Positions 19,901 through 31,934 of a stretch of DNA of 64,000 nucleotides are shown here, piece by piece (positions within the stretch are counted from its first letter, which is position 1; every line of letters begins with the position of its first letter). The position numbers and the translations under genes are program-made. Source of the DNA: Aotearoamyces nothofagi (taxonomy: Eukaryota > Ascomycota > Leotiomycetes > Leotiales > Tympanidaceae); contig JADDTR010000020.1 of NCBI GenBank assembly GCA_015345905.1, forward strand, positions 1-64,000, given 5' to 3'. The notes beneath the pieces are model-generated. The model ran no database searches, was not told where the DNA came from, and was given only the letters and a program-made list of their open reading frames with translations.

Positions 19901-21591
19901 TGATCAAAGACATGAGCTCAGTGCACCATACAACTAAGATGTGCATTGGAGCTCCCAGAACGAAAGGGTCGCTGTAACGTGGAATCGTCCCGGCTATGTA
20001 GTGTCGAGTCCATATGTCCAGATAGTCACAAGTAGGAGATACATATCAACTCTGACGTGTCAAGACGGCCATATTCAAGGGATTCTGCATCTGCGCATTG
20101 CTACCAATGCGAGCTTCGTCTGATATGCGACTACCGAGGACTTGCATGATAACGGCGAGCGGGATGGCGTAAATAGCGTTGAGAAATCATCTGACAGCGT
20201 AGACGATGCCAAGTGGATAAGAGAATGCGCACATCAAACTCACGGTGACAGGTGTCATGAAGCTGTACAACACTTGCTGCTTAACATGTGTTGTCTGTGT
20301 GAGAAGGAAAAATGCTTGGTCGACGCACCAAAGGTAGCACCCGTGGTGGGACGATGTTTGAAGGAAAATGTCAAAATATCGACACTGACAGTAGGACTGT
20401 AGAAATTCCACACTTACCAAGGATACTTTCGGATGGTTGCAGGTCTCGAGGCCTCAAGCCTCGACGAGTCCAGGCCTACAAAGCAAGACATGCTTGTGGT
20501 GAGCATGCAACCTCATGAGATCACTGACGCCGAACAAACGCTGTCGACACGGTTGTAGACCCACCGGTACCATTCTCTCCATGTCTTCAAGGGGGATGGG
20601 TATCAACCTCTTAACAGTGTGATGTGCTTGGGCAGCAGATGAGCAAGAGTATCGATACGACGGTGTTGGGGGCCATAAACAGGCACAGGTTCCGTGGTGG
20701 TAGGAACTGCCTGTCTAGATATTATGCTTCAAGACGATGCAGATTGAAAAGACGTCAAGAAAGAGACAGAAGCCTTTCTTATAGCCCTACAGAGCAACCT
20801 ATTATTGGACTGTGGGGTGAGGCGGGCTGTGCTTTGCCTCGCCTTTGTTGACTGGTAGCGAGACGCGACGCGTTCATTGTCAGGTGACTTGCACTCGAGG
20901 CCAGGCCTTGCAATGGGGCACTCATCTGGTATACCTCCTGCTGCAGCTTCACTTTGACCTGGTTCATAGGACCCGGTCGGTTTGTATTAGCAGAGCAGAA
21001 ATGAGTCGAGAGCTTCCATTGGTTACTAATGATAAGTCTGGTTCGGTTACCGCCTCGGGCGCTGTTCAGGTCTGAAGAGGATGCGAAAGCTTTCGAGGCT
21101 CCTCGGTGACAGGTTTAACTTGATTCACAACACATCATTATAGCATCATTGCTGGCATCAGTGCAAGCATCAGATCTTCGGCAGAGTTTTTCATCATTTC
21201 AAGGAAAGCTAGAGTACAGTAGAGTACAAGTGATGACGTCGTTACACAAATGCTGGATAATAAGTCTCAACAGGTTGTTAAAGTCACTGTCATCGGGCCC
21301 CATAAAGTGTGATCAGCAATGATTTTGTTTTATATCACCCAGGTGATGGCGAAAACCCATCCATAACATCCATCGTAGCAACCCTTCATGCGAATCTCCA
21401 TGTGAATATGAAAAGCATCAAGTGAAACCCCATAGCCATCGCAAGCAACACCCCTAAGCCAAGCCCAAAGAAACAGAGAGATTCCACACAAGGCAACTGC
21501 ATCGTATAGTCTCAGTCTACGCGAGTATCGCGTAGACCGAGAGGTGTCGAAGAGACATAGTCGCATGTGTGGTTAGCCAGGACCAAGTCTT
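19901..21591. other. 1.7 kb intergenic without a supported gene
   Basis: The minus strand at 20160-20460 has an open stretch with a GTAAGTG donor at about 20418, but no start, partner exon or domain could be assembled. The rest shows no coding bias. A poorly conserved or decayed gene is possible. Confidence 0.45.
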
Positions 21592-22074
21592 CTAAGCAGA
21601 TTCCTCCTCGGCTTCAGCCTGTGCGACGTTCTTAGTACGTTTACGAACGCCCACAGGCTTTTCGGCACTTACGTTGTATGTGGCCTTCTCATCCTCATAT
21701 CGCTTCTTGTCCTGGGCAGCCTTGGCTTCGTACGGGGTGCGCTGCTTGTCGTTCAGAGCCTTCCATCTCTCTCCCAGAACCTTGCCGACCTGACCTGTGA
21801 TTGGGACCAAAGTCAGCACGAGCGCAGAGGATTGTCAAGGTCAGCAGCTGGTCAACTCATACCGAAGGTGATTCCGGGATTCTCCTCGCGGACGTTGTCA
21901 CGCTGCTCGTTGGCAAAGAACATGTATGCGGAAAGACCACGCTTGGGCGCGTTAGGATCTACGTCAAAATTAGCACCGACGCGACGACGAGATCGACGAT
22001 CGACGAGACATACCCTTCTTCTTCTTCTCGACTCTGGGCTTGCTGGCGCGCTTGGTCTTGGTTTCCTTAGGCAT
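21592..22074 (-). CDS. NHP6: NHP6-type HMG-box chromatin protein
   Basis: A 119-residue protein in three exons (22014-22074, 21863-21958, 21592-21794; introns 55 and 68 bases). The basic N-terminus is [21 protein letters not shown] single HMG box runs from [20 protein letters not shown] through [20 protein letters not shown] to YEDEKATYN, followed by a short basic then acidic tail ([10 protein letters not shown]). Nhp6 proteins bend DNA, act with the FACT complex and assist transcription initiation in the nucleus. Yeast Nhp6A is about 93 residues; this one is longer mainly at the C-terminus, as in other filamentous fungi. The start is secure because the N-terminal basic segment is conserved. 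Confidence 0.95.
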
Positions 22075-24212
22075 GATGGCGGTAAGGAGGGTTTGCGGGC
22101 TAGAAGCGTTTCAATTGAAAGTCAGCAACTGGCAGGCAGCTTCGACGAGATGCGCGATCACGATGTGAGTATTGCGCCTCGAAAAGAAAATGTTGTGGTT
22201 GGTGGTGGTGGTGGTGGCAGGCTGCAGAGGGAGAGGGTGAGGCTAGTACTGGGTATGAGAAATTGGTGGTGGGTGTTGGTTGCGTTGCGTCTTGAGGTCG
22301 CGAGAACTTCTCGAGCTCAGAGTCGCCGGTCGCAATATGACGAACTCGCCATTCCGGAATCTGCAACGGGGCATTTCAATTGATGAGAAGAACTTACCAC
22401 AGTAAACCGGCAGCGGGTATGATAGTGGAAGCAGGCGCGGAGTCTGCAACGTCAACAAGAGCGCGTCAGCGGATGATGAGACCAAAAGAAAGCGAACGCA
22501 GAGCATCGCGACGGCGGCAGCAAGAGGGCATCAGGGCATCAGAGAGGGATGCGGTGGGGAGTGCAAGGTGGTTTGTTGCAGCGAGCCCGACGTGAGGTTC
22601 GTCGCGATACGCGATCAGAGGGGAGGTCGATAAGCGGACTCACCTTTTGGCAGTGTGTTGGTTTTGGGTGTAGATTCGCTGTGTGAGGCAGAAGTATGGG
22701 AGAGGGAGCAGAGCGAGCAGAGCAGTGTTTTGGGTGAGGCGGGCATAGCAACTTTGTAGGTACGGGCGGAATCCGCTAGCGCCGTGCGAAATCACTCCAA
22801 GCAAGGTCGACAATCATGCTACGCATACGCGACGGCGGGCCCAGCCAACCACTACGCACCGCTATGGGTACCCCTCTCCTCAGAGCGTGCCTGCCCCAAA
22901 GCTTACTGCGTGCGTAAACATTCCTGCCGCCATCTCACGGCAGCGCAGCAGTGCGAGGTGCAGCAGCGGGCAGCAGAGGCAGCAGAGGGCAGCAGAGGGC
23001 GGCATTCGGACGGGCAGCAGGGCGGCAGGGCAGCAGGGCAGCAGGGCAGACAGCATGTAGCCGGCCACCGCCCGCCTGGCCTGGCCTGGCAGCTGGCAGC
23101 GGGCAGCTGGCAGCGGGCAGCGCAGTCAATCACACCGTGGCCTTCCTTCCACGGCCACCCAGCACCCAGCATCCAGCATCCAGCACTCGCCAGGCGAGCT
23201 CATTTCCCTAGCAATGGCAGACGCAGCCGGTGCTGCTCGCCCGGCATGCTTGGTCAGCAGCGCCCGTCTCGTCTCGTCGCCGGCTGTGCTGGCTGCTGGC
23301 TGCTGCTGCGCGCGCGCGAGCGCCGGTGGGTGGTGGGCGGAGGGTGAGATGGGCGTCGCATCCACACTTGTCCGTTAGGTACAGGCAGTAGTTCTGCGCT
23401 GCGCTGCACTCTGCGCTGCGCGTCGGCAACACTCCTCTTTCTGCCGTAGCCCACCACCCGGGAGGCCCAGTCCGCCAGGAACAATGGACAAGAATGGCTG
23501 CGTGTCCAGGCACAGCACGCTGGACGTGCCAGGTCGTGAGGCGTCGCACACGTCGCGGAGGCTGTCTTTGTTGGCTATGCACCCATTGTTGACACAACAA
23601 CTTGATATCACGTGATGTGGGAGGTGCATAACCGAGCACGGCTAGCTCCGGATGCGGTAAGTGCTGATTTGCCGTTTGGTGGACAGGGTGGAATCATGTG
23701 TCCAGAGACTGAGGCTGTCATGACGACAAGTCTGGGTTTTGGTGGAGGGCCACATTAAGCTACAGTGCTTGGCCATGATGGCCCAGCTATCAGGGCCTCA
23801 ATCGGGCGAGGGGCCTTCTGATTACTGGGCTGCAGCGTTCCCAGCGTGCTCTTCTGGGGGAGCTCCGTAATGGCTTGCGGTGCGGCATTGTGCTTGAAGC
23901 GGGAGGCTCCTTGGCCGGAGAACTGTGGATATGCATGAATATGGTTTCTGGGGCCCCGTGTTTGTAGCGATACATATATCTATTCTATCATTACCCGCCC
24001 GGCCAATCAAACCCGACCCAGATAGACCCAAAAGGAGCTTCAGAGACGGGCCAACGGTGACGGATTTGGAAAGAGCCTCATCATGATGCCTAGGTGTCAG
24101 TTGTAGTATAGTATAGCACTCGTTGCGAATAGGCATGGATTAGAAAAGGCAGTAGCTGCGTCTTCGCTTCCGTTACCACTCGAGCTTGCAATGAGTTAGA
24201 TCGATCGATCAA
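22075..24212. other. 2.1 kb intergenic, GC-rich with simple repeats
   Basis: The first 600 bases are the NHP6 promoter and 5' UTR, with a (GGT)n stretch near 22200. From 22950 to 23200 there are GGCAGCAGA-type repeats and a second copy of the CCAGCAT heptamer array (about 23160-23185) also seen at 3250. No coding gene is supported; short open frames are repeat-derived. Confidence 0.5.
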
Positions 24213-25071
24213 TTAATTTATCCCGTCATCACTCTCGGTATCTAATATAAGCTCTCGTAGAGCCTCATCCCTAGCCCAGTCAATGCCACTGCCAGCTACC
24301 ACTGCACTAGCAGTTCCCTTCATGATTCTCCACCGCTGCCGACTGACCTTCACAGACCTTTCCAGCTCATCCAGCTGTTCCCGCAGGACAGCATCTTTGA
24401 TATCATCCTTTTTCTGGGTATTTGATTCCTCTGCCAAAGCTAGCATCGCCGTTGCCAAGCCAGCGTTCTTCCTGGCTGCGACGACGTGCTCGGTTTCAAC
24501 CGTAGTCAGCTGTTCAAGCTTCGACAGCACTTTTGAAGACGTTTCGGTCAAGGAGACAGAAAGAGCGTCACGTTCTTGGATCAATGGTAATAGATCACTG
24601 TAATAATCATAAGCATCGTTCACAGCCAGGGAACTCTAGTTCTTACCGTTCAATTGGCGTAGAATTCGACCCAGCATGAACCGCCTTCAATGTCGGATTT
24701 GCCATAAGGACGCCTTCTACAATATTGTTTCGTAGGCTATATTGTGCTTTAGCCTCTAGCAGCCCGTCCTGTGCATCTTCAATATCCTTCTCAGAGACTA
24801 CTACACTGGAAGAACCTACTGATATTCAGATCACGTGAAATTACTAAGAGACAGCAGGAAAGAGCTTACTGTCCGAAATGTTGTCCTGGGCTTTTAGGAG
24901 ACTGAGTTCCAGCTGTATCGCTTCTAGGTGATCATAGAGCTGCAGTATTTGGCGTTCAACCTCCGATAGCTGAAGGGTAGTGGCTGCCTCGTGTGCAACA
25001 GATGTCAGCTCTCCTGCATCCCCTGGCTCCATGCCGCCCATAATAATATCACGAGTCTCAATACCGGCCAT
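24213..25071 (-). CDS. CENP-H-like inner kinetochore protein
   Basis: A 252-residue protein in three exons (24870-25071, 24647-24818, 24213-24597; introns 51 and 49 bases). The spliced centre reads STPIERDLLPLIQERDALSV, the conserved entry to the CENP-H domain. A long coiled coil follows and then the family signature near the C-terminus (RWRIMKGTASAVVAGSGIDW, then ARDEALRELILD). CENP-H (Fta3 in fission yeast, Mcm16 in budding yeast) belongs to the CCAN complex with CENP-I and CENP-K and links centromeric chromatin to the outer kinetochore. The ATG at 25071 is the first in-frame start; it is 262 bases from the start of divergent ATG11, so both genes share a promoter region. The family call is by recalled signature; exon structure is firm. 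Confidence 0.78.
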
Positions 25072-25333
25072 CTTGTCTCTGTCGATGGTTTCGTCGCGTC
25101 TCGTCTTGTGATCAGCGAATGGACGCGCTCGGGGCTTAGCGAGTATCGACACGCTGTGGCTGAATCACGCCGTCGCGAGGTAGTTGGGTTTAGAACGAGG
25201 CTCGGTTTCGGCCTTAGAGCCTTGCCTAGTCACTGACCCGGTCACATCCAGGCTCGTATATACTTTTGCCATCTCTCTGAATTTCTGTTCGAGTTCATGA
25301 AGCCTGCACCGGCTGCAGAGCGACGAGGCGGGG
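25072..25333. promoter_or_regulatory. bidirectional promoter, CENP-H / ATG11
   Basis: 262 bases separate the two divergent start codons. Both core promoters and 5' UTRs must fit here. No clear TATA box is seen on either side. Confidence 0.6.
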
Positions 25334-28300
25334 ATGGCACTCCAAGTGTTTATCGCACATACAGGGCGACAACTGCAGGCGGAGCCCGGCTCATTTGCTT
25401 CGTGAGTACCTAAAGCTACTTCAAGTCTTCTTTACTGACGGCTGCTGTAGCTTAGATGCATTTAAGGCATGGGTTGCCCAGAACGGCTCTGTCGCTGTAC
25501 AGAATCAGATATGTCTTACGGGACTGGGCAAAGCAGTACGGGCGCAGACCCTTCTCACAGCGGCATGCAGCATCCCTTCAAGCAAGCCAGGTCCCAAGCT
25601 AACATCATATAGCAAGAGATATTTGTCTACAATCGCCAAATAATACAAGTCTCTTCCTCTAATTCTGCAATGTCCCATATCTCCCAAATACCAATACCGG
25701 ATCAATACGAAGTCGTGCGACCTCCTGACACCATTTCCGATCAGAACGATTTAGGTGCATGGCGAGATCTATTCATGGCCCGACGAAGTTGGGCATTGAA
25801 GTTGGTTGATGACTGCGCAACCATGTCTAGTACTATACAGGAGCGATATAGAGAAATCGACGTCATTGCCCGATCAGTCAACGCAGCTGTTAACAATATA
25901 GACACGCACGTTATCAGTCTTGACCGCCGATTTGCCGCAGCTCAAACTTGGGCATCAGAGTTTATGACAAGCAACCAAGCCTTGGTCGGACATAAAGAAG
26001 AATCTCTGGCGTTGTCCCGGTCGATCTCAGCGACTCCAGCCATGATTCGATTCATTGTTGGCCGTGATCCGCAAAAAGGCCGACCACCTTGCCTTGAAGA
26101 CTTAGTAGACGTTGATAAAGTTCAAAAAGCCAGTACTCAGTCTCAAGCAGCGTTAAAGAAACTAGACGCAGTTTTCTCTGAGCTCGGTCATGACGTCGAT
26201 ACTCTGGGGGCTGGGATGGATAGGGTTGCGGAGAGGGTAGAGAAAGGTGTCGCAGCATCTGCATCGCGGCGAAGTGCTGAATCCATACATCTTTTGGAAG
26301 ATATCGAGGCTATTGCAAAGAAGGTCAACAGCGACTATGAGAGTGTGCTAGGCTATTCTAACACCCCCAAATCTGTTTCACAAGCCTCCAAGTCTGCACT
26401 TCTTCATACAAGGAATTTCTTGCCGAACCTCAAAGCGAGAAGTCTTGAGATGGACACTCTTTTGCATTACGCGACAGAGATGCGTAATTCTGCCGCAGCT
26501 GAGACAGTTGAGATTATGCAAGGCATCGGGACACTGAACACCATGTGCACAGGGGTTATAAGCAAACTGGATTCTTTAGATATTGCAGAAGTAGATCGGC
26601 AGGCCTTTGAACTCATGTTGCTTCTGGACAGGCTCCCTGCTACGTATGCATCCTTTGTTTCGGAGGCGATCAGGCGCCGAGAATGGAACGAGAAGGTCAA
26701 GACAGATTCATCCACGCTAGCAAATGAGATGGCTAGCTTTCAGGACGAAGAGGACAGACGACGGAAGAAGTGGCAAAGAAATACTGGATCCTCTTTTTGG
26801 GTCGACAAATCCGAGGGCAAGGCCATGGGCCTTGAGGTCAATTTACTAGGCGAGGAAGAACTGTGGCCTCAAGCGTCAAGACAGGATTTGGAGAACTTGT
26901 TACGAGTTTTACAGGATCTAAATGCTAAGCCGGGTCTCATAGCAGAAGTCTCGCAGATAATTTCAGATCTCAACGCCCCAACAAAACAGCAGAGCAAGCG
27001 CGCAAAGGCCTTCAAGGCAGGTAGCTATCATGAGGCAGCTCTAGGTCGTAGCACACTTCTTGTACGTGGTGACGATACTATTGTTCGCGGCTTACAGGAC
27101 GAGAAGTCAAAGATGGAAAGTAAGCTTAGAGGGTCTGAAAGCCGCATTCGCAAACTCGAAGGACTACTTCATCAACAAGGCCACGTATCGAGGACCAGCT
27201 CAGCGAATGTCTTTCACTTACCGTTGAGTGTAAGCCCCGAGCAAAATGATTCAACCAATGCCCTCGCATCACCTCGCCTGAACGACGATCCGTCTAGACG
27301 CTCCTCAGTCTCATCGCGGCGTTTCTCTTCCAATCAAGGGACAGATGAAAAGGCATTTACGCAGAAGATCATTGCCTTAGAGGCTGAACTAATTGCTGAA
27401 CGTGAACGAGCTGCTGGACTGGAGAAAGAAGTCTCTGCTCGAACAACGGCTGCGAATGATTTCAAAGACCAAATCGAGGATGCTAATTCGACTAAAAAGG
27501 ATCTGATGGGCAACCTTGAAGCGCAGCAGCGTGAATTTGGTATGGAGCGAACAGCAATGGATTCCGAGATTAAGCGACTCAAGACTAAGATTGAGGAGTA
27601 TGAAGATGACTTTGACCGGGTCATTGGCTCGCGCGAGAATGTAGATGAGCGAGTCCGCATATTGCAAGCTGAGATCGAGAAGCTGAAGATAGATACTACT
27701 GCCGATATACAGAAAGCGCATGGACAGGTTGACTACCTACGCAGTGATGTCAAATTGCAAAGAGAGACCAACCAAGGCTTAGAAAAGGAGCTCCAGAGCT
27801 TCAAAGAAGAGAGCAAGGCGCTCATGACTACCGTCCAGCGATCTGAAGCGGCCGAAGCCCATCATCTGAAAACTCTGCATAGCTTACATCGTCTATTGGT
27901 TCCGTCGACTGAGGTTCCAAGGGAGGTGGACGACTTGGTTGAAGATCTCTTTGGCAAATCTAGAGATATGATTTCTGAGTTGGAAGTCCATAAACGCAAT
28001 CTGGCCATCGCTCACTCTGACAAAGATGCTGCTCAGATGCTCGTAGACGAGCTCAGGAATCAACTTACAGCAGAGAGGGAGAAACTAAGCTCAGAAGAAA
28101 TGGAATCGTTCCGTCTCCGTGAGAACTTGGCTGGTGAACGGGCCAAATTCGGTGCCATGGAAGCTGAACTAACAGACCAGGGAGAACAATTGGCAATGCT
28201 TCGGCACAAGTTCGCTGATGGGGAGACTGGCTCTGAGGCTTTGCAAGGTCGCGTTGAAGATCAGGAAAGAAAACTAGCATGCCTCTCAGAAGAGCTAGCT

Positions 28301-29605
28301 ACCAGAAGATCCCAAGTCGGTAGCCTCGAGGAGGAGTTAAGGTCTAACCAAGACCGTCTTCAGGCCTCCCAAGCAAAATTTGAGAAACTCAGCAGTCGCT
28401 TCGAAGGGCGCACCTTACGGGCAAAAGATCTTACACAGCGCGTGTATGCTCAAAATGATCGGCTATGTCGGTTGCTAGACCGACTAAGCTATTCCATTTC
28501 TCGTGAAGGAGGCTCTATGGTCATCACAAGGATTCCAAGACAGGAACGCCCAAGTGCAAATGATTCTTCTGACCCAGGATCATCGATGAGACGCAGTGTT
28601 TCAGGTGTGGTGCCTAGGAAAGCTTTAGCGGATAGCGGTGATCTAGACCTCCTCTACTGGATGCAGAATGAGGATTCTGCAACTGAGTCTGAGAAGTACG
28701 AGGCTTTCCTCAACGCTATTGGTAGCTTTGACGTGGAATCTTTCTGCGAGACCATGGTCAGACGAGTTAAGGACCTCGAGCACACTGCACGTAAGTATAC
28801 AAAGGACGCGCGCATGTATCGTGAGAAGTCTCATGCTGCTCAAAAAGAAGCTCATGAAAAAATTGCTTTCAAACACTTCAAAGAGGGTGACTTAGCTCTT
28901 TTCTTACCCACGAGGAACCAGGCAACTGGTGCCTGGGCCGCCTTCAACGTAGGTGCTCCTCATTACTTCTTGCGCGAGCAGGATTCTCATAAGCTACGGA
29001 CGCGGGACTGGCTGCTAGCACGCATTCAAAAAATTGAGGACCGCGTCGTGGACCTATCCAAATCGATGGCCGGTCATTCTAATGCTGGAGACCGTGGTTC
29101 TATAGGGGAGGCCAGCAATGGTGGTGATTCGTTTGAGGATGACAATCCATTCGACCTGTCTGATGGCCTCCGATGGTATTTGATAGATGCTGCGGAGGAG
29201 AAACCAGGCGCGCCATCAACTCCCGGATTAGGAAAGAGTACAGTTGCTACGGCGAGCATTGATGCCACTGGCAGCATTCGAAGAACAAAAAGGTCGTCCA
29301 TCGACGAGGTTAAAGGAGTGAATAAAACACTCACCAGAAGTCTCGATAGTCGTCGCAGTAGTACAAACTCGAAGAAGGCCGTGGTATTAGCACCGTCTTC
29401 TACTACTACTGCCAAAGCTCCATCCTCACTCTCTGATACCCCAAAGCCTACCACAACGGGCGAGGGATCATCGGAGACAACCCCAATTGCAACTAGCAGC
29501 AAACCAGCTGTTGGCCTCGGTGTCAGTACTACGCCACAGCTACCAAGCACGGGTTCCAATCTAGAGGTGCGCAGTTCCTCCATAGATGGCCTGATAGGAC
29601 CGTGA
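25334..29605 (+). CDS. ATG11: Atg11 selective-autophagy scaffold
   Basis: A 1390-residue protein in three exons (25334-25401, 25451-25562, 25613-29605). The start MALQVFIAHTGRQLQAEPGS is the conserved Atg11 N-terminus. Intron 1 (25402-25450) is GT-AG. Intron 2 (25563-25612) appears to be GC-AG: only this junction keeps the conserved AQTLLTA|QEIFVYNR, with a CTAAC branch point before the acceptor. Long coiled coils occupy about residues 550-950. The C-terminal Atg11 domain includes HFKEGDLALFLPTRNQ, HYFLREQDSHKL and NPFDLSDGLRWYLIDA, then a Ser/Thr-rich tail. Atg11 gathers cargo receptors and Atg1/Atg9 at the phagophore assembly site in mitophagy, pexophagy and the Cvt pathway. Length is typical for filamentous ascomycetes. 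Confidence 0.95.
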
Positions 29606-30677
29606 CGCTGACCAATGCGCACAGAATAATGACAATGCATCAACCGGGACATTACCAACAAAAAGATCGATGATATGGGATTCCCTGTGGACCCTTGATG
29701 TCAGTGTTGAAAGTGGAAAGACGAAGTAGGCTGGATGGTACTTTTAATTTATCGAGTGAGAGAGAATTTAAAAGCTGTTTAACTTGTGTGGAGAGAATAT
29801 TTCGGGGTATGCGGCATTTCAAGGAGTTCTAGGTTTACTACTGGGCACAGCGACAATACCATGTTGTTTGTTGACGGCGCATGACTTTAGCTAGAAAACA
29901 AAGATGAACAATTGCTCCAACCATGCTCTATTCTGTCTGCTATACAGTTCCGTATCCTTTATTTTCCAGCCGAGCAACTGCCAGCACCAGACACTTATAC
30001 CGCGTCCCCTACCCGGAGGCATCATCGCTCGACGTCGTCGCGATCGCTGCTCTGCAGGTCCGCTTCCAGATACAAAGTATTCGAAAAAGAGGCCGCTGTA
30101 GTATGCGGACGTCCCTTGTCTACTACTACACCAGTCACAAACTGTATTCTTTTCTTATTCTTCAGTCCTTTCCGAAACGTGTTCGGAAATTTTGCTGCTG
30201 TGCCCTCTGTTTGTCGCCATTTGAGACCCTGTCGCTGTTTCGGTTTTTCTTATCGTTGTAATACGAGACTGCTACGCCTCGACAGCACGGTTGTGTGCTC
30301 TACGGCAGTCCGTCTCTCTCTTTGTGATGGACTACCTGGCCCACACTCCAGATGTAGAATGCCATATTAGCAATTTTAGAACTCGAAACGATGGGTGGTG
30401 ATATGTGATTTTATAATTCGACGTTTCAGTCGCAATATAGAGAATCAATTAATCAGGTCAATATTTCAAGATTTAATAAATTCAAAACAAGAAAACTTAA
30501 AACTTAGAGCTATGTTTTATTATATTTATAGATTTTATAGCAGGATAAATATATAACAGTTTTATCCTGTGCTTTCTAGGGAGATTAGGTATCGTACTAT
30601 TTACAAGTCTAAAAATACAGCTTTACAAGTCGCTAAGCTAAGGGGTATCAACACAACAGGCTCAAAGCCAGAACTAC
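29606..30677. other. 1.1 kb convergent intergenic
   Basis: 3' flanks of ATG11 and of the minus-strand membrane-protein gene. Bases 30370-30620 are AT-rich. No gene or repeat of note. Confidence 0.5.
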
Positions 30678-31377
30678 TCACTCATCATCAAGAAATCTAC
30701 TAGCTAGAGGGCCGAAGAAAGGTACTTCACATCTGTCGAGAGTATCCGCTGGCAGAGGAGTCAGTATTACGTCATCCAACATGCAAAGGAAAGGAATATC
30801 CATACCATCGTTATAAGCCTTCATAGTCAGATATGCTATCAACACAAGATCCCCAATGAATAATATCCACGAAATCGCGCTTGACCAGGAGAATATGAGG
30901 TGAATGATAATAATAGTAGTAAATAGCAATGATGACTGCCAGGCATGAAATCTGCAGAACGCCTCTTATCAGCGGTTGATCTTGCGAACGAGGCACGGGC
31001 AGGGTCTCTTACCGCACGTAGTCGCTCTTATGTTCCACAATCAGCAGCAGCACTCCGCCAGCAGGCGGCAGCAGGAGATATGCCAGACACGCCTCGTAGT
31101 CCAGCCTGATGGGCAGCGTGGTCTGGAAGTCCTGCAGGCCCCTCCCACGCTCCGCGTCTGCGTTGCCGGATCCGCGAGGGGGGCTCGGCCTCCTCGTCGC
31201 GGGGTCTCCTGCTGGCGCCCATGCGCTCGAACTGTTTTTTGGGGATTGGAGGGCGGGCGATCCGGGTCCGGGTGAGCGGCTGGGGGAGAAGGAGGAGGAG
31301 CGCCGGGTCCCCTCAATGGGTGGAGAGAGCGTCCGCTGGATTTCGGGCGCGGTATCTTGATAGGGCGCAAAATCCAT
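30678..31377 (-). CDS. DUF4870/UPF0132 small membrane protein
   Basis: A 193-residue protein in three exons (31013-31377, 30806-30951, 30678-30748; introns 61 and 57 bases). A Ser/Pro-rich N-terminus of about 95 residues leads into the family core: LPIRLDYEACLAYLLLPPAG, LIVEHKSDYVRFHAWQSSLL, three hydrophobic segments, then DADTLDRCEVPFFGPLASRF. The second intron (30749-30805) is 57 bases with no in-frame stop, so unspliced transcripts could encode an insertion of 19 residues; relatives lack it, which supports splicing. The family is widespread and uncharacterised, probably in an internal membrane. The ATG at 31377 was chosen as the first in-frame start. Confidence 0.83.
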
Positions 31378-31934
31378 GGCTAACACGTGTTAAGTAGTTT
31401 TTCCTATGACATGGAGAGATGCTGGAGAGATATTGGAGACAGGTGGCGAGGTGGTGAGGTGGTGAGGTGCGCGCGTCGTGTCGACGGGTAGTAGGAGCTC
31501 GTGGATGTTAGACAAGCCAAGCAAAATGACGATTGCCTGAGGCTCAAGCGGGTGAATACTGTAGCATGAAGTAAGTGAGAATTGTGGAGAAGATGTTGAC
31601 ATGCGGGTCTAGCACGAAGAACGAAAGATCAGATTCACAATTTACTATGCCATGATTACGGGGTCAGAAAACTATATGGTTCTTATCACCATCAAGATCC
31701 ATTAAGCCTATTTTTGTTGCCCCAGCCGAGCTTGTCAACGAGTATTCTCCGCAATAAGCCGCTTCCCCTCAAATATATATGCATTGAGACTATATGGAAA
31801 GCCTCCAATGCATCTTGAAAAAACCTTTACTATATGTCCTGCTCCTTGCTCTTATAGAGAATATGCAACGCTTGACCCGTGAGGCTTGTCCAGACCAGAA
31901 ACCTGTACTCCCTTCGTATCAACATTCATCTTGT
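31378..31934. other. intergenic
   Basis: 557 bases between two minus-strand genes: 5' side of the DUF4870 gene and 3' side of GID4. Includes a GGTGGCGAGGTGGTGAGGTG short repeat near 31441-31470. No gene is seen. Confidence 0.5.

Noticed and set aside
23160-23185. Second CCAGCAT array taken as a mobile-element end
   Set aside because: It is a plain heptamer repeat without flanking target duplications or element sequence.
28668-28895. Separate small gene inside ATG11
   Set aside because: Alternative-frame shadow of the Atg11 coding sequence, without conservation.
29904-30370. Small plus-strand gene after ATG11
   Set aside because: Three overlapping frames are open with similar length and none has a domain or splice partner; treated as 3' flank.
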